DNA of 64,000 nt from Sphingomonas sp. LHG3406-1. Lineage in GTDB: Bacteria; Pseudomonadota; Alphaproteobacteria; Sphingomonadales; Sphingomonadaceae. Under the pieces are notes generated by a model that did no database searches, had not been told where the DNA came from, and saw only the letters and a list, made by a program, of their open reading frames with translations. The stretch spans positions 2,760,001 through 2,824,000 of the forward strand of contig NZ_CP069128.1 in the NCBI RefSeq assembly GCF_029637485.1, in the 5' to 3' direction. Positions 8,745 through 17,297 of the stretch are shown one piece after another; position 1 is the stretch's first letter; the number at the start of each line of letters is the position of its first letter. The position numbers were made by a program, and so were the translations under genes.

Positions 8745-10253
8745 ATGGTCGCGATCGTGTCCACCGTCGCCTATCTCGGTCTCGAGGCCCGCGCCGTCGA
8801 GGTGCAGGTCCAGCTGTCGACCGGCATCCCGCGCTTCGTCATCGTCGGTCTGCCCGACAAGGCGGTGGCCGAAAGTCGCGAGCGGGTGCGGGCCGCGCTG
8901 ACCGCCATTGGCCTCGCGCTCCCGCCCAAGGTCATCACCGTCAACCTGTCACCGGCCGACCTGCCCAAGGAAGGCAGCCATTTCGACCTGCCGATCGCAC
9001 TCGGCCTGCTCGCCGCGGTCGGCGCGGTCGATGCCGATATGCTGTCCCACTATGTCGCCGTCGGCGAGCTCTGTCTCGACGGACGCATCACCGCCTCGCC
9101 CGGCGTGCTGCTCGCCGCGCTGCATGCGGCTGGCGAGGAGAAGGGGCTGATCTGCCCGGCGGCGCAAGGAGCCGAAGCGGCCTGGGCTGGGGAGGTGGAG
9201 GTGCTCGCCGCCCCCGACCTCCTCGCCCTGCTCGCTCACCTGCGGGGGACGACCCTGCTGCCGCCGCCGCCGCCCGGCGTGGCGGAGCCGGCGGTCGGCG
9301 GTCCCGACCTCGTTCAGGTCAAGGGACAGGAAGTCGCCAAGCGCGCGCTGGAGATCGCCGCCGCGGGCGGGCACAACCTGCTGATGAGCGGGCCGCCGGG
9401 CGCCGGCAAGTCGCTGCTCGCTTCCTGCCTTCCCGGGATCCTCCCGCCATTGTCGCCGGCCGAGGCGCTCGAAGTGTCGATGGTCGCCTCCGTCGCGGGC
9501 GAGATGGTCGGTGGGCAGATGAAGCGCCGCCGGCCGTTCCGCGCGCCGCATCACAGCGCCTCCATGCCAGCCCTCGTCGGCGGCGGCCTCAAGGTCCGGC
9601 CGGGCGAGATCAGCCTTGCCCATCTCGGAGTCCTCTTCCTCGACGAGCTGCCCGAATTCCAGCGTGCCGTGCTCGACAGCCTGCGCCAGCCGCTCGAGAC
9701 CGGAACGGTCAGCGTCGCCCGCGCCAACGGGCACCTGACCTTTCCCGCCCGCGTGCAGCTGATCGCCGCGATGAACCCCTGCCGCTGCGGCCATCTCGGC
9801 GATGCTTCACTCGCCTGTTCTCGCGCCCCGCGCTGCGCCGGCGACTATCAGGCGCGCGTGTCCGGTCCCTTGCTCGACCGCATCGACCTCCATGTCGAGG
9901 TGGCGGGGGTCAGCGCCGCCGACCTCTCGCTGCCGCCGCCCGCCGAAGGGACCGCCGCCGTGGCGGAGCGGGTGGCGCGGGCGAGGGGGGTACAGAGCGC
10001 CCGTTACGGCCCGGCCGGCCCGCGCACCAATGCCGAGGTCGACGGTGAGCTGCTCGATGCCGTTGCCACGCCCGACGAGCCCGGCCGCCGTCTCCTCGCC
10101 GATGCGGCCGCCGCCATGCGCCTCAGCGCCCGCGGTTATCACCGTGTGCTCCGTGTCGCCCGCACCATCGCCGACCTTGCCGGGATTGAGCAGGTCGGAC
10201 GCATCCATATTGCGGAGGCGCTCAGCTATCGCCGGGTCGCTCCGCGTAACTAG
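8745..10253 (+). CDS. comM: YifB family Mg-chelatase-like AAA+ ATPase (ComM)
   Basis: 502 residues; GGAGG at 8731-8735 supports the ATG at 8745. The N-terminal ChlI-type domain (VSTVAYLGLEARAVEVQVQL) is followed by an AAA+ core: Walker A GPPGAGKS (about residue 219), FRAPHHSAS, the Walker B region LFLDELPEF, and the NPCRCG motif with a following Cys-containing loop. A C-terminal helical Mg-chelatase domain closes the protein. ComM homologues are hexameric helicases that promote branch migration of donor DNA in natural transformation. The window also carries a comEC gene at 60.1 kb, but they are far apart. Confidence 0.93.
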   Translation: MVAIVSTVAYLGLEARAVEVQVQLSTGIPRFVIVGLPDKAVAESRERVRAALTAIGLALPPKVITVNLSPADLPKEGSHFDLPIALGLLAAVGAVDADMLSHYVAVGELCLDGRITASPGVLLAALHAAGEEKGLICPAAQGAEAAWAGEVEVLAAPDLLALLAHLRGTTLLPPPPPGVAEPAVGGPDLVQVKGQEVAKRALEIAAAGGHNLLMSGPPGAGKSLLASCLPGILPPLSPAEALEVSMVASVAGEMVGGQMKRRRPFRAPHHSASMPALVGGGLKVRPGEISLAHLGVLFLDELPEFQRAVLDSLRQPLETGTVSVARANGHLTFPARVQLIAAMNPCRCGHLGDASLACSRAPRCAGDYQARVSGPLLDRIDLHVEVAGVSAADLSLPPPAEGTAAVAERVARARGVQSARYGPAGPRTNAEVDGELLDAVATPDEPGRRLLADAAAAMRLSARGYHRVLRVARTIADLAGIEQVGRIHIAEALSYRRVAPRN

Positions 10254-10304
10254 AAGTTAACGCGACGCTGTGACATCTTCGGTCGTCATCAGGGGAGACC
10301 AGTC

Positions 10305-10733
10305 ATGGGAGCGTTCGAGTCCGTCGCTTACAGCTTTCGGCACTTCGCGGACTTCAAGAGCCGCGCGTCGCGCTCTGAATTCTGGATTTTCTTCTTCTTT
10401 GTCATCCTGCTGAACCTGGTGGCGGGCACGTTCGGCATCCGGATCAGCGGGATCGTGGCGCTGGTCCTGTTCGTGCCGCAGCTGTCGGTCGCCGTCCGCC
10501 GGCTGCACGACGTCGGCTGCTCCGGCAAGGAGCTGATCATCCCCTTCGCGCTGATGTTCGCCGCCGGCCTCCTTGCGGTCTTCCCGGGCTTCCTTTCGAA
10601 GATGGTGACGCTTGGCGTGATCGGCACTGCGCTCATCTTCTTCGCTGCTCTGCTGCGCCACCTCGTCAAGGAAGGCAGTCGCGTTCCCAACAAGTGGGGC
10701 GCGAGCCCGACCGCCTTCTCCTTCGCCCGCTAG
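10305..10733 (+). CDS. DUF805 family membrane protein
   Basis: 142 residues, with AGGGGAGA at 10291-10298 as ribosome-binding site. It begins with a short amphipathic region rich in aromatics (FRHFADFKSRASRSEFW), the DUF805 hallmark, followed by three to four membrane segments and the motif RRLHDVG between them. The function of DUF805 proteins is unknown. It stands just upstream of tRNA-Leu and downstream of comM. Confidence 0.85.
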   Translation: MGAFESVAYSFRHFADFKSRASRSEFWIFFFFVILLNLVAGTFGIRISGIVALVLFVPQLSVAVRRLHDVGCSGKELIIPFALMFAAGLLAVFPGFLSKMVTLGVIGTALIFFAALLRHLVKEGSRVPNKWGASPTAFSFAR

Positions 10734-10740
10734 GCGCCGC

Positions 10741-10769
10741 TTGCCGCTTCCGGGGCCTTCCCCTAGGAG
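10741..10769 (+). promoter_or_regulatory. possible sigma-70 type promoter of tRNA-Leu
   Basis: TTGCCG at 10741 and TAGGAG at 10764 are separated by 17 nt, and the tRNA begins 11 nt after the -10-like box. The match to consensus is partial. A similarly spaced pair precedes tRNA-Asp. Confidence 0.35.
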
Positions 10770-10779
10770 GATCCCGGAA

Positions 10780-10863
10780 GCCCCCGTGGCGGAATGGTAG
10801 ACGCGACCGACTCAAAATCGGTTGTCGAGAGACGTGTCCGTTCGAGTCGGACCGGGGGCACCA
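10780..10863 (+). tRNA. tRNA-Leu (anticodon CAA)
   Basis: 84 nt including an encoded CCA. The acceptor GCCCCCG pairs perfectly with CGGGGGC at 10853-10859. The anticodon stem ACCGA/TCGGT encloses the loop CTCAAAA, giving anticodon CAA (codon UUG). A long variable arm, typical of tRNA-Leu, and the T-loop GTTCGAGTC are present. Confidence 0.95.
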
Positions 10864-11152
10864 AGGCGCAAGAGAAGAGAGGGCGGCCCGAACGGACGTC
10901 CATCTGTCAGAAATCTGCTTTCGTCTCGTTGCGGACATCGAATGCCGGCAGCGGTCCCAATCGCCAGATACGCAGGATTCTGATTCCTTCGACTTTGTAC
11001 GTGGCGACCGTCCGCGCTCCTCCGATGGGAAAGACTCGTGATCGGTTGCGAGTCTGCCTGACCCTCGTCCGTCGCGTCACAGCCGCGGTTTCTTCTGAGA
11101 CGCAGGGAAATCGCCGGGAAAGCCGGCAATCCTCGAAAGAGTGCGAGTTAGC
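10864..11152. other. 289-bp spacer after tRNA-Leu, nothing recognised
   Basis: No reading frame with coding character, no clear terminator and no repeat of the tRNA 3' end was seen. It is less GC-rich than most of the window. Confidence 0.5.
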
Positions 11153-11992
11153 TCAACCGTTGGGTCTGGCAGAGATCTGCTGCTGCCAACGCTCCCGTTC
11201 GCGGCGTGCGCGCTCGACCTCTTCCTTGTGTCTGGCGGCCTCCGCTTCGTAGCGCCTCTGAGCTTCTGCGGCTCGCTGCCCTGCAGCCTCCGCAGCCTTC
11301 TGATTGGCAATCTTCTGCTGCTCGGCCGCCCTGATGGCCTCTTCACGTTCACGAGCAAGCCGCTTGTACTCAGCAAGTTCAGCTTCGTACTTCGCATCAC
11401 GTTCCGCCCGGAGGCTGGCGCGAGATTCTATCGCCGAAGCTTGGCTTGTGGCCGGCCTTGACGGTGCAACGCCGACCTCCTGAGTCCTTTTCGAAGGTTT
11501 CTCCGGCTCTGGGTTCATCAACTTTCGCAAGGCCGCCATGCCTTCCTCGTCACAGCGGCCATTTTCCTGCACCGTAACTCCGGTCTTCATGCGGGCATTG
11601 GTGGTCATGATCATGAATTCGAAATGGTATGTGCCACCGGCGGATACGGTGGTGAATGACGATCGCGAGGTCCGCGCGAAGCCGTCGTCTTGATAGACAG
11701 GGCGGTCCACTTCGCACTCATGGGACGCTGCGATCCAGCAGAAGGACAGTCCCTGTGGGGTGATCTGCAGATTTCGGGCGGTGTGGGGTGCGTCGTTTCC
11801 CGTCTGGTGGGTCAAAGTCTTTCCGTCGGTCCGCAGCGTGAAGTTCTTGGGCGATGGCCCGCCAATCACGCCACCTCTCCCGTGAGGATTGTAGATCTTC
11901 ATGTCGCTGATGCCGGTGCACTTGAGCACCACTTCCTGCGCCTGCGCTGGCTGCACGCCAAGCAGGGCCAGGGTCCACATTATTCGCTTCAT
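11153..11992 (-). CDS. exported orphan protein with C-terminal coiled coil
   Basis: 279 residues from the ATG at 11992. A Sec signal peptide is visible (basic MKR, a hydrophobic core, cleavage after AQA). The mature N-terminal half (about residues 20-170) is a mixed domain with four Cys, which could form disulfides. The last ~90 residues are a very Ala/Glu/Arg-rich heptad-like helix, a predicted coiled coil. No known family is recognised. Base composition is lower in GC than the neighbours, and it sits with another secreted orphan downstream of a tRNA, so it may be lineage-specific or acquired. Confidence 0.7.
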   Translation of the reverse strand: MKRIMWTLALLGVQPAQAQEVVLKCTGISDMKIYNPHGRGGVIGGPSPKNFTLRTDGKTLTHQTGNDAPHTARNLQITPQGLSFCWIAASHECEVDRPVYQDDGFARTSRSSFTTVSAGGTYHFEFMIMTTNARMKTGVTVQENGRCDEEGMAALRKLMNPEPEKPSKRTQEVGVAPSRPATSQASAIESRASLRAERDAKYEAELAEYKRLAREREEAIRAAEQQKIANQKAAEAAGQRAAEAQRRYEAEAARHKEEVERARRERERWQQQISARPNG

Positions 11993-12073
11993 ACGCCAGC
12001 CCCCCAATGAGCAATCGCCAAGAACCATGGACGGGGATGGCATCAGGCATGCCATCCCCGTATTCAGTGGTGA

Positions 12074-12349
12074 TCAGCCGCGACAGCTACCCCGGTGGTT
12101 GGCAACGTAGGCAACGCAAATCCACTCTCCGCTATTCTCCCTGCAGCTGCTCACGAGAGCCGGCGTGTAGCAGTTGCCCTGCCCGTGCCGGCGCTGCGAT
12201 TCGTAGCGGGCCTGCTCGTTCGCGTGAGCCATCGCCGCCGCTCGCGAACCACCAACGCCCTCGATGGGAGTTCCGGCGATAGCGGCTGTACTCGTGAGCG
12301 CGAGCGCCAGGATGGCCGGCACAGCGAGGATTCTCGAAACTTTGTCCAT
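12074..12349 (-). CDS. small secreted Cys-containing protein
   Basis: 91 residues. A clear signal peptide (MDKVSRILAVPAILALALTS, cleaved near AIAG) leaves a mature peptide of about 65 residues with four Cys (in NCYT, SSC, WICVA and GSCRG), consistent with two disulfide bonds. The family is not recognised. It lies upstream of the coiled-coil exported protein on the same strand, 81 bp away, and may share its transcript. Confidence 0.65.
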   Translation of the reverse strand: MDKVSRILAVPAILALALTSTAAIAGTPIEGVGGSRAAAMAHANEQARYESQRRHGQGNCYTPALVSSCRENSGEWICVAYVANHRGSCRG

Positions 12350-12736
12350 GGATTTTACCCCCTTCTACATCGCTTGCGCATTAATCTGCGAAGCACATGC
12401 AGATTAACAAAGCCAATGTAGTTGGCAACCACCTCCGATTGGCGCTGGAGAGCGGTCGTTGCCGCATGGCTCAGCCCACGTAGGCAATCGCTTCGCAACT
12501 CAGTTCCCAGCGAGTGGCCCGGGGAGGGTTCGTGAAGTGCTGGGACAGTGATTGCACGTCAGTTGCAGACGTTCGCGTTCCATCCCCTTTAAGCAATGGA
12601 GCGATCCGGGTCAGCATATCGCCTTGGAAGTGCATGTCTTCGATCAAGACGCCCCACCAGGGCATCAGATTTCCAGGTCTCTCCAGGGCCAGGCGCTCTT
12701 CGCACCCGTAATCGCCTGTCGCGCATTAGCGCTGGC
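12350..12736. other. 387-bp non-coding interval with a perfect hairpin
   Basis: This comparatively AT-rich interval lies between the divergent secreted-peptide gene and the antiporter. It contains a perfect 9-bp inverted repeat TTAATCTGC (12381-12389) / GCAGATTAA (12399-12407) with a 9-nt spacer, placed about 35-60 bp upstream of the secreted-peptide ATG. This could be an operator or an mRNA hairpin. A 64-codon frame on the minus strand (12471-12665) shows no coding features and was not accepted. Confidence 0.5.
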
Positions 12737-14026
12737 ATGTTCGAATTCGACAATTTCCATATTTCGATGGCCGGTCTCGGGCTTGCGGTCCTCGTTGCCT
12801 ATTGGCTGCCGCGCTTCGTGTCGGGGAGGGAGCCGGCGGCGTCGGCGCTGCTGATCCTGCTCGGCTTCACGACCTTCCTCTTCTTCCCCGAAATCTCCGT
12901 CTCGCTCGATCCCGTCGAGCATCCGAAATATTGGGAGATGGCGGCGGAGTTCTGCGTCATCATCGGACTGTTCGGGACCGGGCTGCGGATCGACCGTCTG
13001 GTCAAGCGCGAGCAGTGGATGCCGACCGCCCGACTGCTCGGCATTGCCATGCCGCTCTGCATCGGTGCGCTGGCCCTGTTCGGCTGGGCCGTGGCGGGAC
13101 TGACGCTTGCGGGCGCCCTGCTGCTCGGCGCAATCCTGGCGCCCACCGACCCGGTGCTGGCAGGGGACGTGCAGGTGGGGCCACCAAGCGAGGGCGGCGA
13201 GCACCCGGTTCGCTACACCCTCACCACCGAGGCGGGGCTCAACGACGGGCTTGCCTTCCCGTTCGTCCATCTCGGCATCCTGGTGGCGACGGCGGGCGGG
13301 CTGAGCCTCGAACTTGCCGGCGAGTGGCTTGCGCGGGACGTCATCTACCGGATCATCATCGGGGTCATCTCTGGAACCGCGACCGGGTGGCTGCTTGGCA
13401 AACTGCTGTTCGAATGGCCGCGCGGAAACGCCCTCGCCAAAACCGAAAGCGGGGTCATTGCCTTCGCCGGGGTGCTGCTCGCTTATGGCGGAACCGAATT
13501 GATCGAAGGCTATGGTTTCATCGCGGCCTTCGTCGCCGGTCTGACCCTTCGTCGCAGTGAAAGCGGGCATGAATATCACAAGCGCCTTCACGACTTCTCC
13601 GAATCGCTGGAGCATGCATTGACTGCCATGCTACTGGTCGCGCTCGGAGCCGCGCTGCCGGTGCTTTGGCCGCACTTCACCTTGGCCGCACTGGCAGTCG
13701 CCGCCGCCCTGATCCTGGTGATCCGTCCGGCGTCGGCGTGGCTGTCGCTGGCGGGCACCCGCTTCAAGGGCCGGCAGCGGGCGGTGGTCGCCTTCTATGG
13801 AGTGCGAGGGATCGGCTCCATCTACTACCTCGCTTATGCCGGGCGCCACGTCGACCTCGCCAACGAATATGAGTTGTGGGCGATCGTCGCCTGCACCATC
13901 ATCGTGTCGACGGTTGTTCATGGCCTCACCGCCGGGCTTGCAGTCGAGAAGGTGACGGACGGCGCCGACGAGGACGATCTCCAAACCGGCCTTGGTCGGG
14001 TCGAGAAGGCCGAAATGGGCGGTTAG
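12737..14026 (+). CDS. cation:proton antiporter, CPA1/NhaP type
   Basis: 429 residues from the ATG at 12737; the frame is open further upstream but without hydrophobic or conserved character. There are about 12 membrane segments. The family hallmark LGAILAPTDPVLAGDVQVGPP holds the ion-binding TDP motif, followed by EAGLNDGLAFPFV (the ND motif, with the catalytic Asp) and later FYGVRGIGSIYYLAYA. It would exchange Na+ or K+ for H+ across the inner membrane for pH and salt homeostasis. The cation specificity cannot be read from the sequence. Confidence 0.9.
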   Translation: MFEFDNFHISMAGLGLAVLVAYWLPRFVSGREPAASALLILLGFTTFLFFPEISVSLDPVEHPKYWEMAAEFCVIIGLFGTGLRIDRLVKREQWMPTARLLGIAMPLCIGALALFGWAVAGLTLAGALLLGAILAPTDPVLAGDVQVGPPSEGGEHPVRYTLTTEAGLNDGLAFPFVHLGILVATAGGLSLELAGEWLARDVIYRIIIGVISGTATGWLLGKLLFEWPRGNALAKTESGVIAFAGVLLAYGGTELIEGYGFIAAFVAGLTLRRSESGHEYHKRLHDFSESLEHALTAMLLVALGAALPVLWPHFTLAALAVAAALILVIRPASAWLSLAGTRFKGRQRAVVAFYGVRGIGSIYYLAYAGRHVDLANEYELWAIVACTIIVSTVVHGLTAGLAVEKVTDGADEDDLQTGLGRVEKAEMGG

Positions 14027-14036
14027 GCTGCCTTCC

Positions 14037-14391
14037 ATGGCCGAGCGAACCTGCAAGAGCTTCGAGGATTTCTGGCCTGGCTACCTGCGCGAGCATGCCA
14101 GCCCCCGGCACGCGCGGGCTCCATAATCTAGGGACGGCGCTCGTCATCGCCGCCGCATCGGCGCTTGCGGTGACGGGCAACTGGTGGTGGCTGATCGCCA
14201 TGCCGCTCGCGGGCTACGGCTTCGCCTGGTCCGCGCACCTCTTCGTCGAGAAGAACCGGCCCGCCACCTTCACCTATCCCTGGTGGAGCCTCCGGAGCGA
14301 CATCCGCATGTTCCTGCTGTGCGCGACCGGACGGCTTGGTCCCCACCTCCAGGCGGCGGGCGTGGGTGCTGGCGGAGCGACGCGTGCCTGA
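14037..14391 (+). pseudogene. Mpo1-like (DUF962) protein with apparent +1 frameshift
   Basis: The frame from the ATG at 14037 reads a normal DUF962 N-terminus (SFEDFWPGYLREHASPRHAR) and then hits TAA at about 14124. The rest of the family (LHNLGTALVI..., two membrane helices, YGFAWSAHLFVEKNRPATF, YPWWSLRSDIRM) continues in another frame to 14391. Skipping one G in the GGG run near 14118-14120 restores a single ~118-residue protein of normal length. Alternatives are a sequencing error or initiation at the in-frame ATG at 14095, which would lose the conserved N-terminus. The family is related to yeast Mpo1, a 2-hydroxy fatty acid dioxygenase. It follows the antiporter stop by 10 bp. Confidence 0.7.
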
Positions 14392-14404
14392 CTAGAGTGT
14401 GGCC

Positions 14405-15604
14405 ATGGACGCACCCGCTTCAAACCACGACCACACCGAGGACGAAGCGGCGGTCATTGCCGAACATATCACCATCAAGCGGGACCGGCTGCTTGCCTCG
14501 CTGACGCTGATCGCCGGCATCGGCCTCATTTTCGCTCTTCCCTTCGCCCTTCGCGCCGGCGCCGAATTTTTCCTTCCGGTCACCGCCGCGCTGGTGATCG
14601 CCATCGCTTTGGTGCCCCTGCTCGAATGGTTCGAGCGGCGCGGGCTGCCCTCGGCGCTGTCGGCGCTGTCCTGTGTCATCATCTTCCTTTGCGTCATGGC
14701 CTTCGCCCTGCTGTCGATCGTCATTCCGGCCATCGACTGGGTCGCGCTCCTGCCGGAGCGCATCGGGCGGGTGCGGGAGGCGCTCGAACCGGTGCTCGCC
14801 CTGGTCAACAACCTGGAGCGGTTCGTCGACCGCATCCTGAACCAGCTCCCGACTGCGGCGGAGGGCGGCGCGCGGACGGTCCAGCTGGAGACTCCGAACA
14901 GCCTTTTCGACCTTCTCACCAGCTCCGCGCCGCATGCGCTGATCCAGCTCTTCTTCGCGCTGCTGGTGATCTTCTTCTTCCTGTCCGGCTGGACCGCCAT
15001 GCGCAAGCAGACGATCACCAGCCGCGGCAGCTTCGAGGGAGCGCTCACCACTGCCCGCGTGATCCAGCAGGTGGTCGCCGCCACTTCCACCTATCTCGGC
15101 ACCATCACCCTCATCAACGTCCTGCTGGGCACCGGCATGGCGCTGATCCTGTGGTGGCTGGGGATGGACTCGCCGCTGATGTGGGGCGGCATTGTCGCGG
15201 TGCTGAACTACATTCCCTATCTTGGTCCGATCGCGGCGGCGCTGCTGCTGGCGCTGGGCGGGCTGATCAGCTTCCCCGATGTCTGGACGGCGCTGCTGCC
15301 GCCCCTGATCTTCATCGGCCTGCACATGGTCGAGGCCAATGCGATCACACCTTTGGTCGTGGGCATGCGGGTTCGTATCAACCCGTTGCTGATCCTCATC
15401 TCACTGAGCTTCTGGGCCTGGGTGTGGGGAACGACCGGCGCCCTCCTCGCCATCCCCCTGCTGATCATCCTCAAGACGGTCTTCGCCGCCGCCGGCACCC
15501 CCGATATCGCCGGTTTTCTGTTCGAACAGGGCACGCTGACCCACGCGGGCGAGGAGGATGAGGAAGATGAGGCCGAGCCCCCCATACAACCGGTGGTCCA
15601 GTAG
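14405..15604 (+). CDS. AI-2E family (UPF0118) transporter
   Basis: 399 residues from the ATG at 14405; a GTG two codons earlier is an alternative. Eight or so membrane segments are arranged as in the AI-2 exporter TqsA/PerM family, with the long central extramembrane domain and conserved GTGMALILWWLGMDSPLMWG, LNYIPYLGPI and MVEANAITPLVVG. The substrate in this organism is unknown; many members act as small-molecule or ion exporters rather than AI-2 transporters. The C-terminal tail is very acidic. Confidence 0.88.
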   Translation: MDAPASNHDHTEDEAAVIAEHITIKRDRLLASLTLIAGIGLIFALPFALRAGAEFFLPVTAALVIAIALVPLLEWFERRGLPSALSALSCVIIFLCVMAFALLSIVIPAIDWVALLPERIGRVREALEPVLALVNNLERFVDRILNQLPTAAEGGARTVQLETPNSLFDLLTSSAPHALIQLFFALLVIFFFLSGWTAMRKQTITSRGSFEGALTTARVIQQVVAATSTYLGTITLINVLLGTGMALILWWLGMDSPLMWGGIVAVLNYIPYLGPIAAALLLALGGLISFPDVWTALLPPLIFIGLHMVEANAITPLVVGMRVRINPLLILISLSFWAWVWGTTGALLAIPLLIILKTVFAAAGTPDIAGFLFEQGTLTHAGEEDEEDEAEPPIQPVVQ

Positions 15605-15688
15605 TTCTCGGCCATCGTGCGGCCGCAGAAGAAGCACAGGGCTCCGCCTTCCGATGGAGAAGAGTGAGGCTCAGCCCAAGAAAGGCGG

Positions 15689-15717
15689 TTGACGCTCCCC
15701 CGCCTCTCCCCTAGTTG
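15689..15717 (+). promoter_or_regulatory. probable promoter of tRNA-Asp
   Basis: TTGACG (15689-15694) is followed after 17 nt by TAGTTG (15712-15717), placing transcription initiation about 10 nt before the tRNA at 15734. The -35 box is good, the -10 box weak. Confidence 0.45.
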
Positions 15718-15733
15718 GCCGCCCACACCGTTC

Positions 15734-15810
<77 letters not shown>

Positions 15811-15865
15811 TTTTCTTTCATCGATGGACAATCGCGTTGCGGCTCGGCCGCGGCGGCGGGTGCGC

Positions 15866-17008
15866 TTACTGCGCCGCGCCGCCTGCTGCTGCCGGAGGTG
15901 TCGCCGCCGCCGATTCGGTCGGCGTCTTGCGGCCGAGGGGCGCCTGGTCGACGGCGTCGGGCGTCGTGCCGGTGAGACCCCATTTGAGGCTGCTCGATGC
16001 GGCGGCGAGGAGCTCGCGGCTTTCCGCCTTCGGCTCGTCACGGCGCTTTCCGTCAAGGCGAACGGCGATGCGGCTTTCGCCCTTGGCACCGAGCTCCGCC
16101 TCGACCAGCCTGGCGAGCTCCGGAGGCAGCTCCTGACGCGCCTGAAGCACCACCGCAGGGGTCGTCTCCTCAGGCTCGGCGGCGGCATAGCGTGCCTCGG
16201 CGGCCAGCGCGGCGCTGCGCAGCGCTGCGGGATCGCCCTCGCGCTTCGCCCATTTCTGGTTGAACGCCGCCGGCTGCCCCCAGCCACCCGGCCAGCGGTA
16301 GAAGATATGCGCGCCGATCACCGCATTCTTGACCAGCGTCGGCGCCCAATAGGGCAGCACGTAATTGGCATGGTAATGGGTGGCATTGCCGACCGGCGCG
16401 GCGACATGGCCCTTCAGCGCCTCGTCGGCGACGCGGCGAGCGCGGTCCCAATAGCCGCGCATCGGCGCGCGAGCGAGGGAGCCGTCGCAGGTGAAGCTGA
16501 ACTGGCAACCCGTCGTCCGCTCCGCGCCCTGGTAGACGACGCCGCAGACGGTCGCCGGATAGGCCGGGTGGCGCATGCGGTTGAGCACCACCTGTGCGAC
16601 CGCGCGCTGTCCTTCCTCGGATTCGCGGGCGGCTTCGTAGTAGATGGCTTCGGACAGGCACTGGAGCGCGCGCTTGTAGGTCGCGCTTTCCGCCTTCATC
16701 ACGAACGGCAGGGCAGGCGGATTGGGACCGCCGGCGAGCGGCACGGCGGCGTTGAGCTTGAGCGCCTCGTCAGCCGACACCTGGCGCACCGCGAAGGGCG
16801 TCATCGCCTGGACCGAGCGGACCGGCGCCGCGACTGCTTCGGGTCGCACCGGAACCGCGCCGCTGGGGTTGGCGACCGCCGCGATCGACGCGATCACGGC
16901 TGCGAGCAGCAGCCCGCCGCCGGCCGTCTCACGCGGGTGCGAACGGACCAGGTCGAGCGCCTGTCGGACCGCGGTGGGCCGGGCCGGGGGGAGGGTCATT
17001 GCGGTCAT
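15866..17008 (-). CDS. SleB-like cell wall hydrolase
   Basis: 380 residues. One N-terminal membrane helix (about residues 29-48) acts as signal anchor, followed by an Ala/Pro-rich linker and a Hydrolase_2/SleB domain (about residues 110-240): LSEAIYYEARRESEEGQRAVAQ-type sequence with the catalytic Glu, VVLNRMRHPAYPATVCGVVYQG, CQFSFTCDG, and THYHANYVLPYW. The domain cleaves peptidoglycan glycan strands (lytic transglycosylase fold). The C-terminal ~130 residues are low-complexity, charged and Ala-rich. It lies alone on the minus strand, downstream of the DUF2842 gene. Confidence 0.9.
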   Translation of the reverse strand: MTAMTLPPARPTAVRQALDLVRSHPRETAGGGLLLAAVIASIAAVANPSGAVPVRPEAVAAPVRSVQAMTPFAVRQVSADEALKLNAAVPLAGGPNPPALPFVMKAESATYKRALQCLSEAIYYEAARESEEGQRAVAQVVLNRMRHPAYPATVCGVVYQGAERTTGCQFSFTCDGSLARAPMRGYWDRARRVADEALKGHVAAPVGNATHYHANYVLPYWAPTLVKNAVIGAHIFYRWPGGWGQPAAFNQKWAKREGDPAALRSAALAAEARYAAAEPEETTPAVVLQARQELPPELARLVEAELGAKGESRIAVRLDGKRRDEPKAESRELLAAASSSLKWGLTGTTPDAVDQAPLGRKTPTESAAATPPAAAGGAAQ

Positions 17009-17045
17009 GAGCGGGTGTTCGATGTAGCTAATACAGTCCCAAAAT

Positions 17046-17297
17046 TCAAGGTTGCGGGGGATCGCTCCGCCACCGCCCGGTTTCGCTCCAGCGCAGGATC
17101 GGCTTCAGCGGCAGGATCCAGACGATGCCTGCGACGATGTAGAAAATGAGCTGAACCAACGCTGGCCAGCGCGTCACGGTGTCGGAGACGGAGGCGATAA
17201 GCGCGGCCCAGACGATGATGATTCCGAGGATCATGAACACCGCCGCGGTCGGCCGCGGGCGGGGCTCTTCTTCGAAGGTCGGATCGTCAGGCACCAT
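17046..17297 (-). CDS. DUF2842 family small membrane protein
   Basis: 83 residues from the ATG at 17297. An acidic N-terminus is followed by two membrane segments (about residues 18-38 and 47-64); the motif IVAGIVWILPLKPILRWSETGRW is the DUF2842 signature, found in alphaproteobacteria. The function is unknown. It overlaps the 3' end of the 5-formyl-THF cyclo-ligase gene by 11 bp, indicating co-transcription. Confidence 0.85.
   Translation of the reverse strand: MVPDDPTFEEEPRPRPTAAVFMILGIIIVWAALIASVSDTVTRWPALVQLIFYIVAGIVWILPLKPILRWSETGRWRSDPPQP

Noticed and set aside
12471-12665. 64-codon minus-strand frame in the spacer before the antiporter
   Set aside because: No signal peptide, family motif or coupling to a neighbour, and no good ribosome-binding site was noticed.
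10780-12736. Integrative element at tRNA-Leu
   Set aside because: No integrase and no direct repeat of the tRNA 3' end were found downstream.
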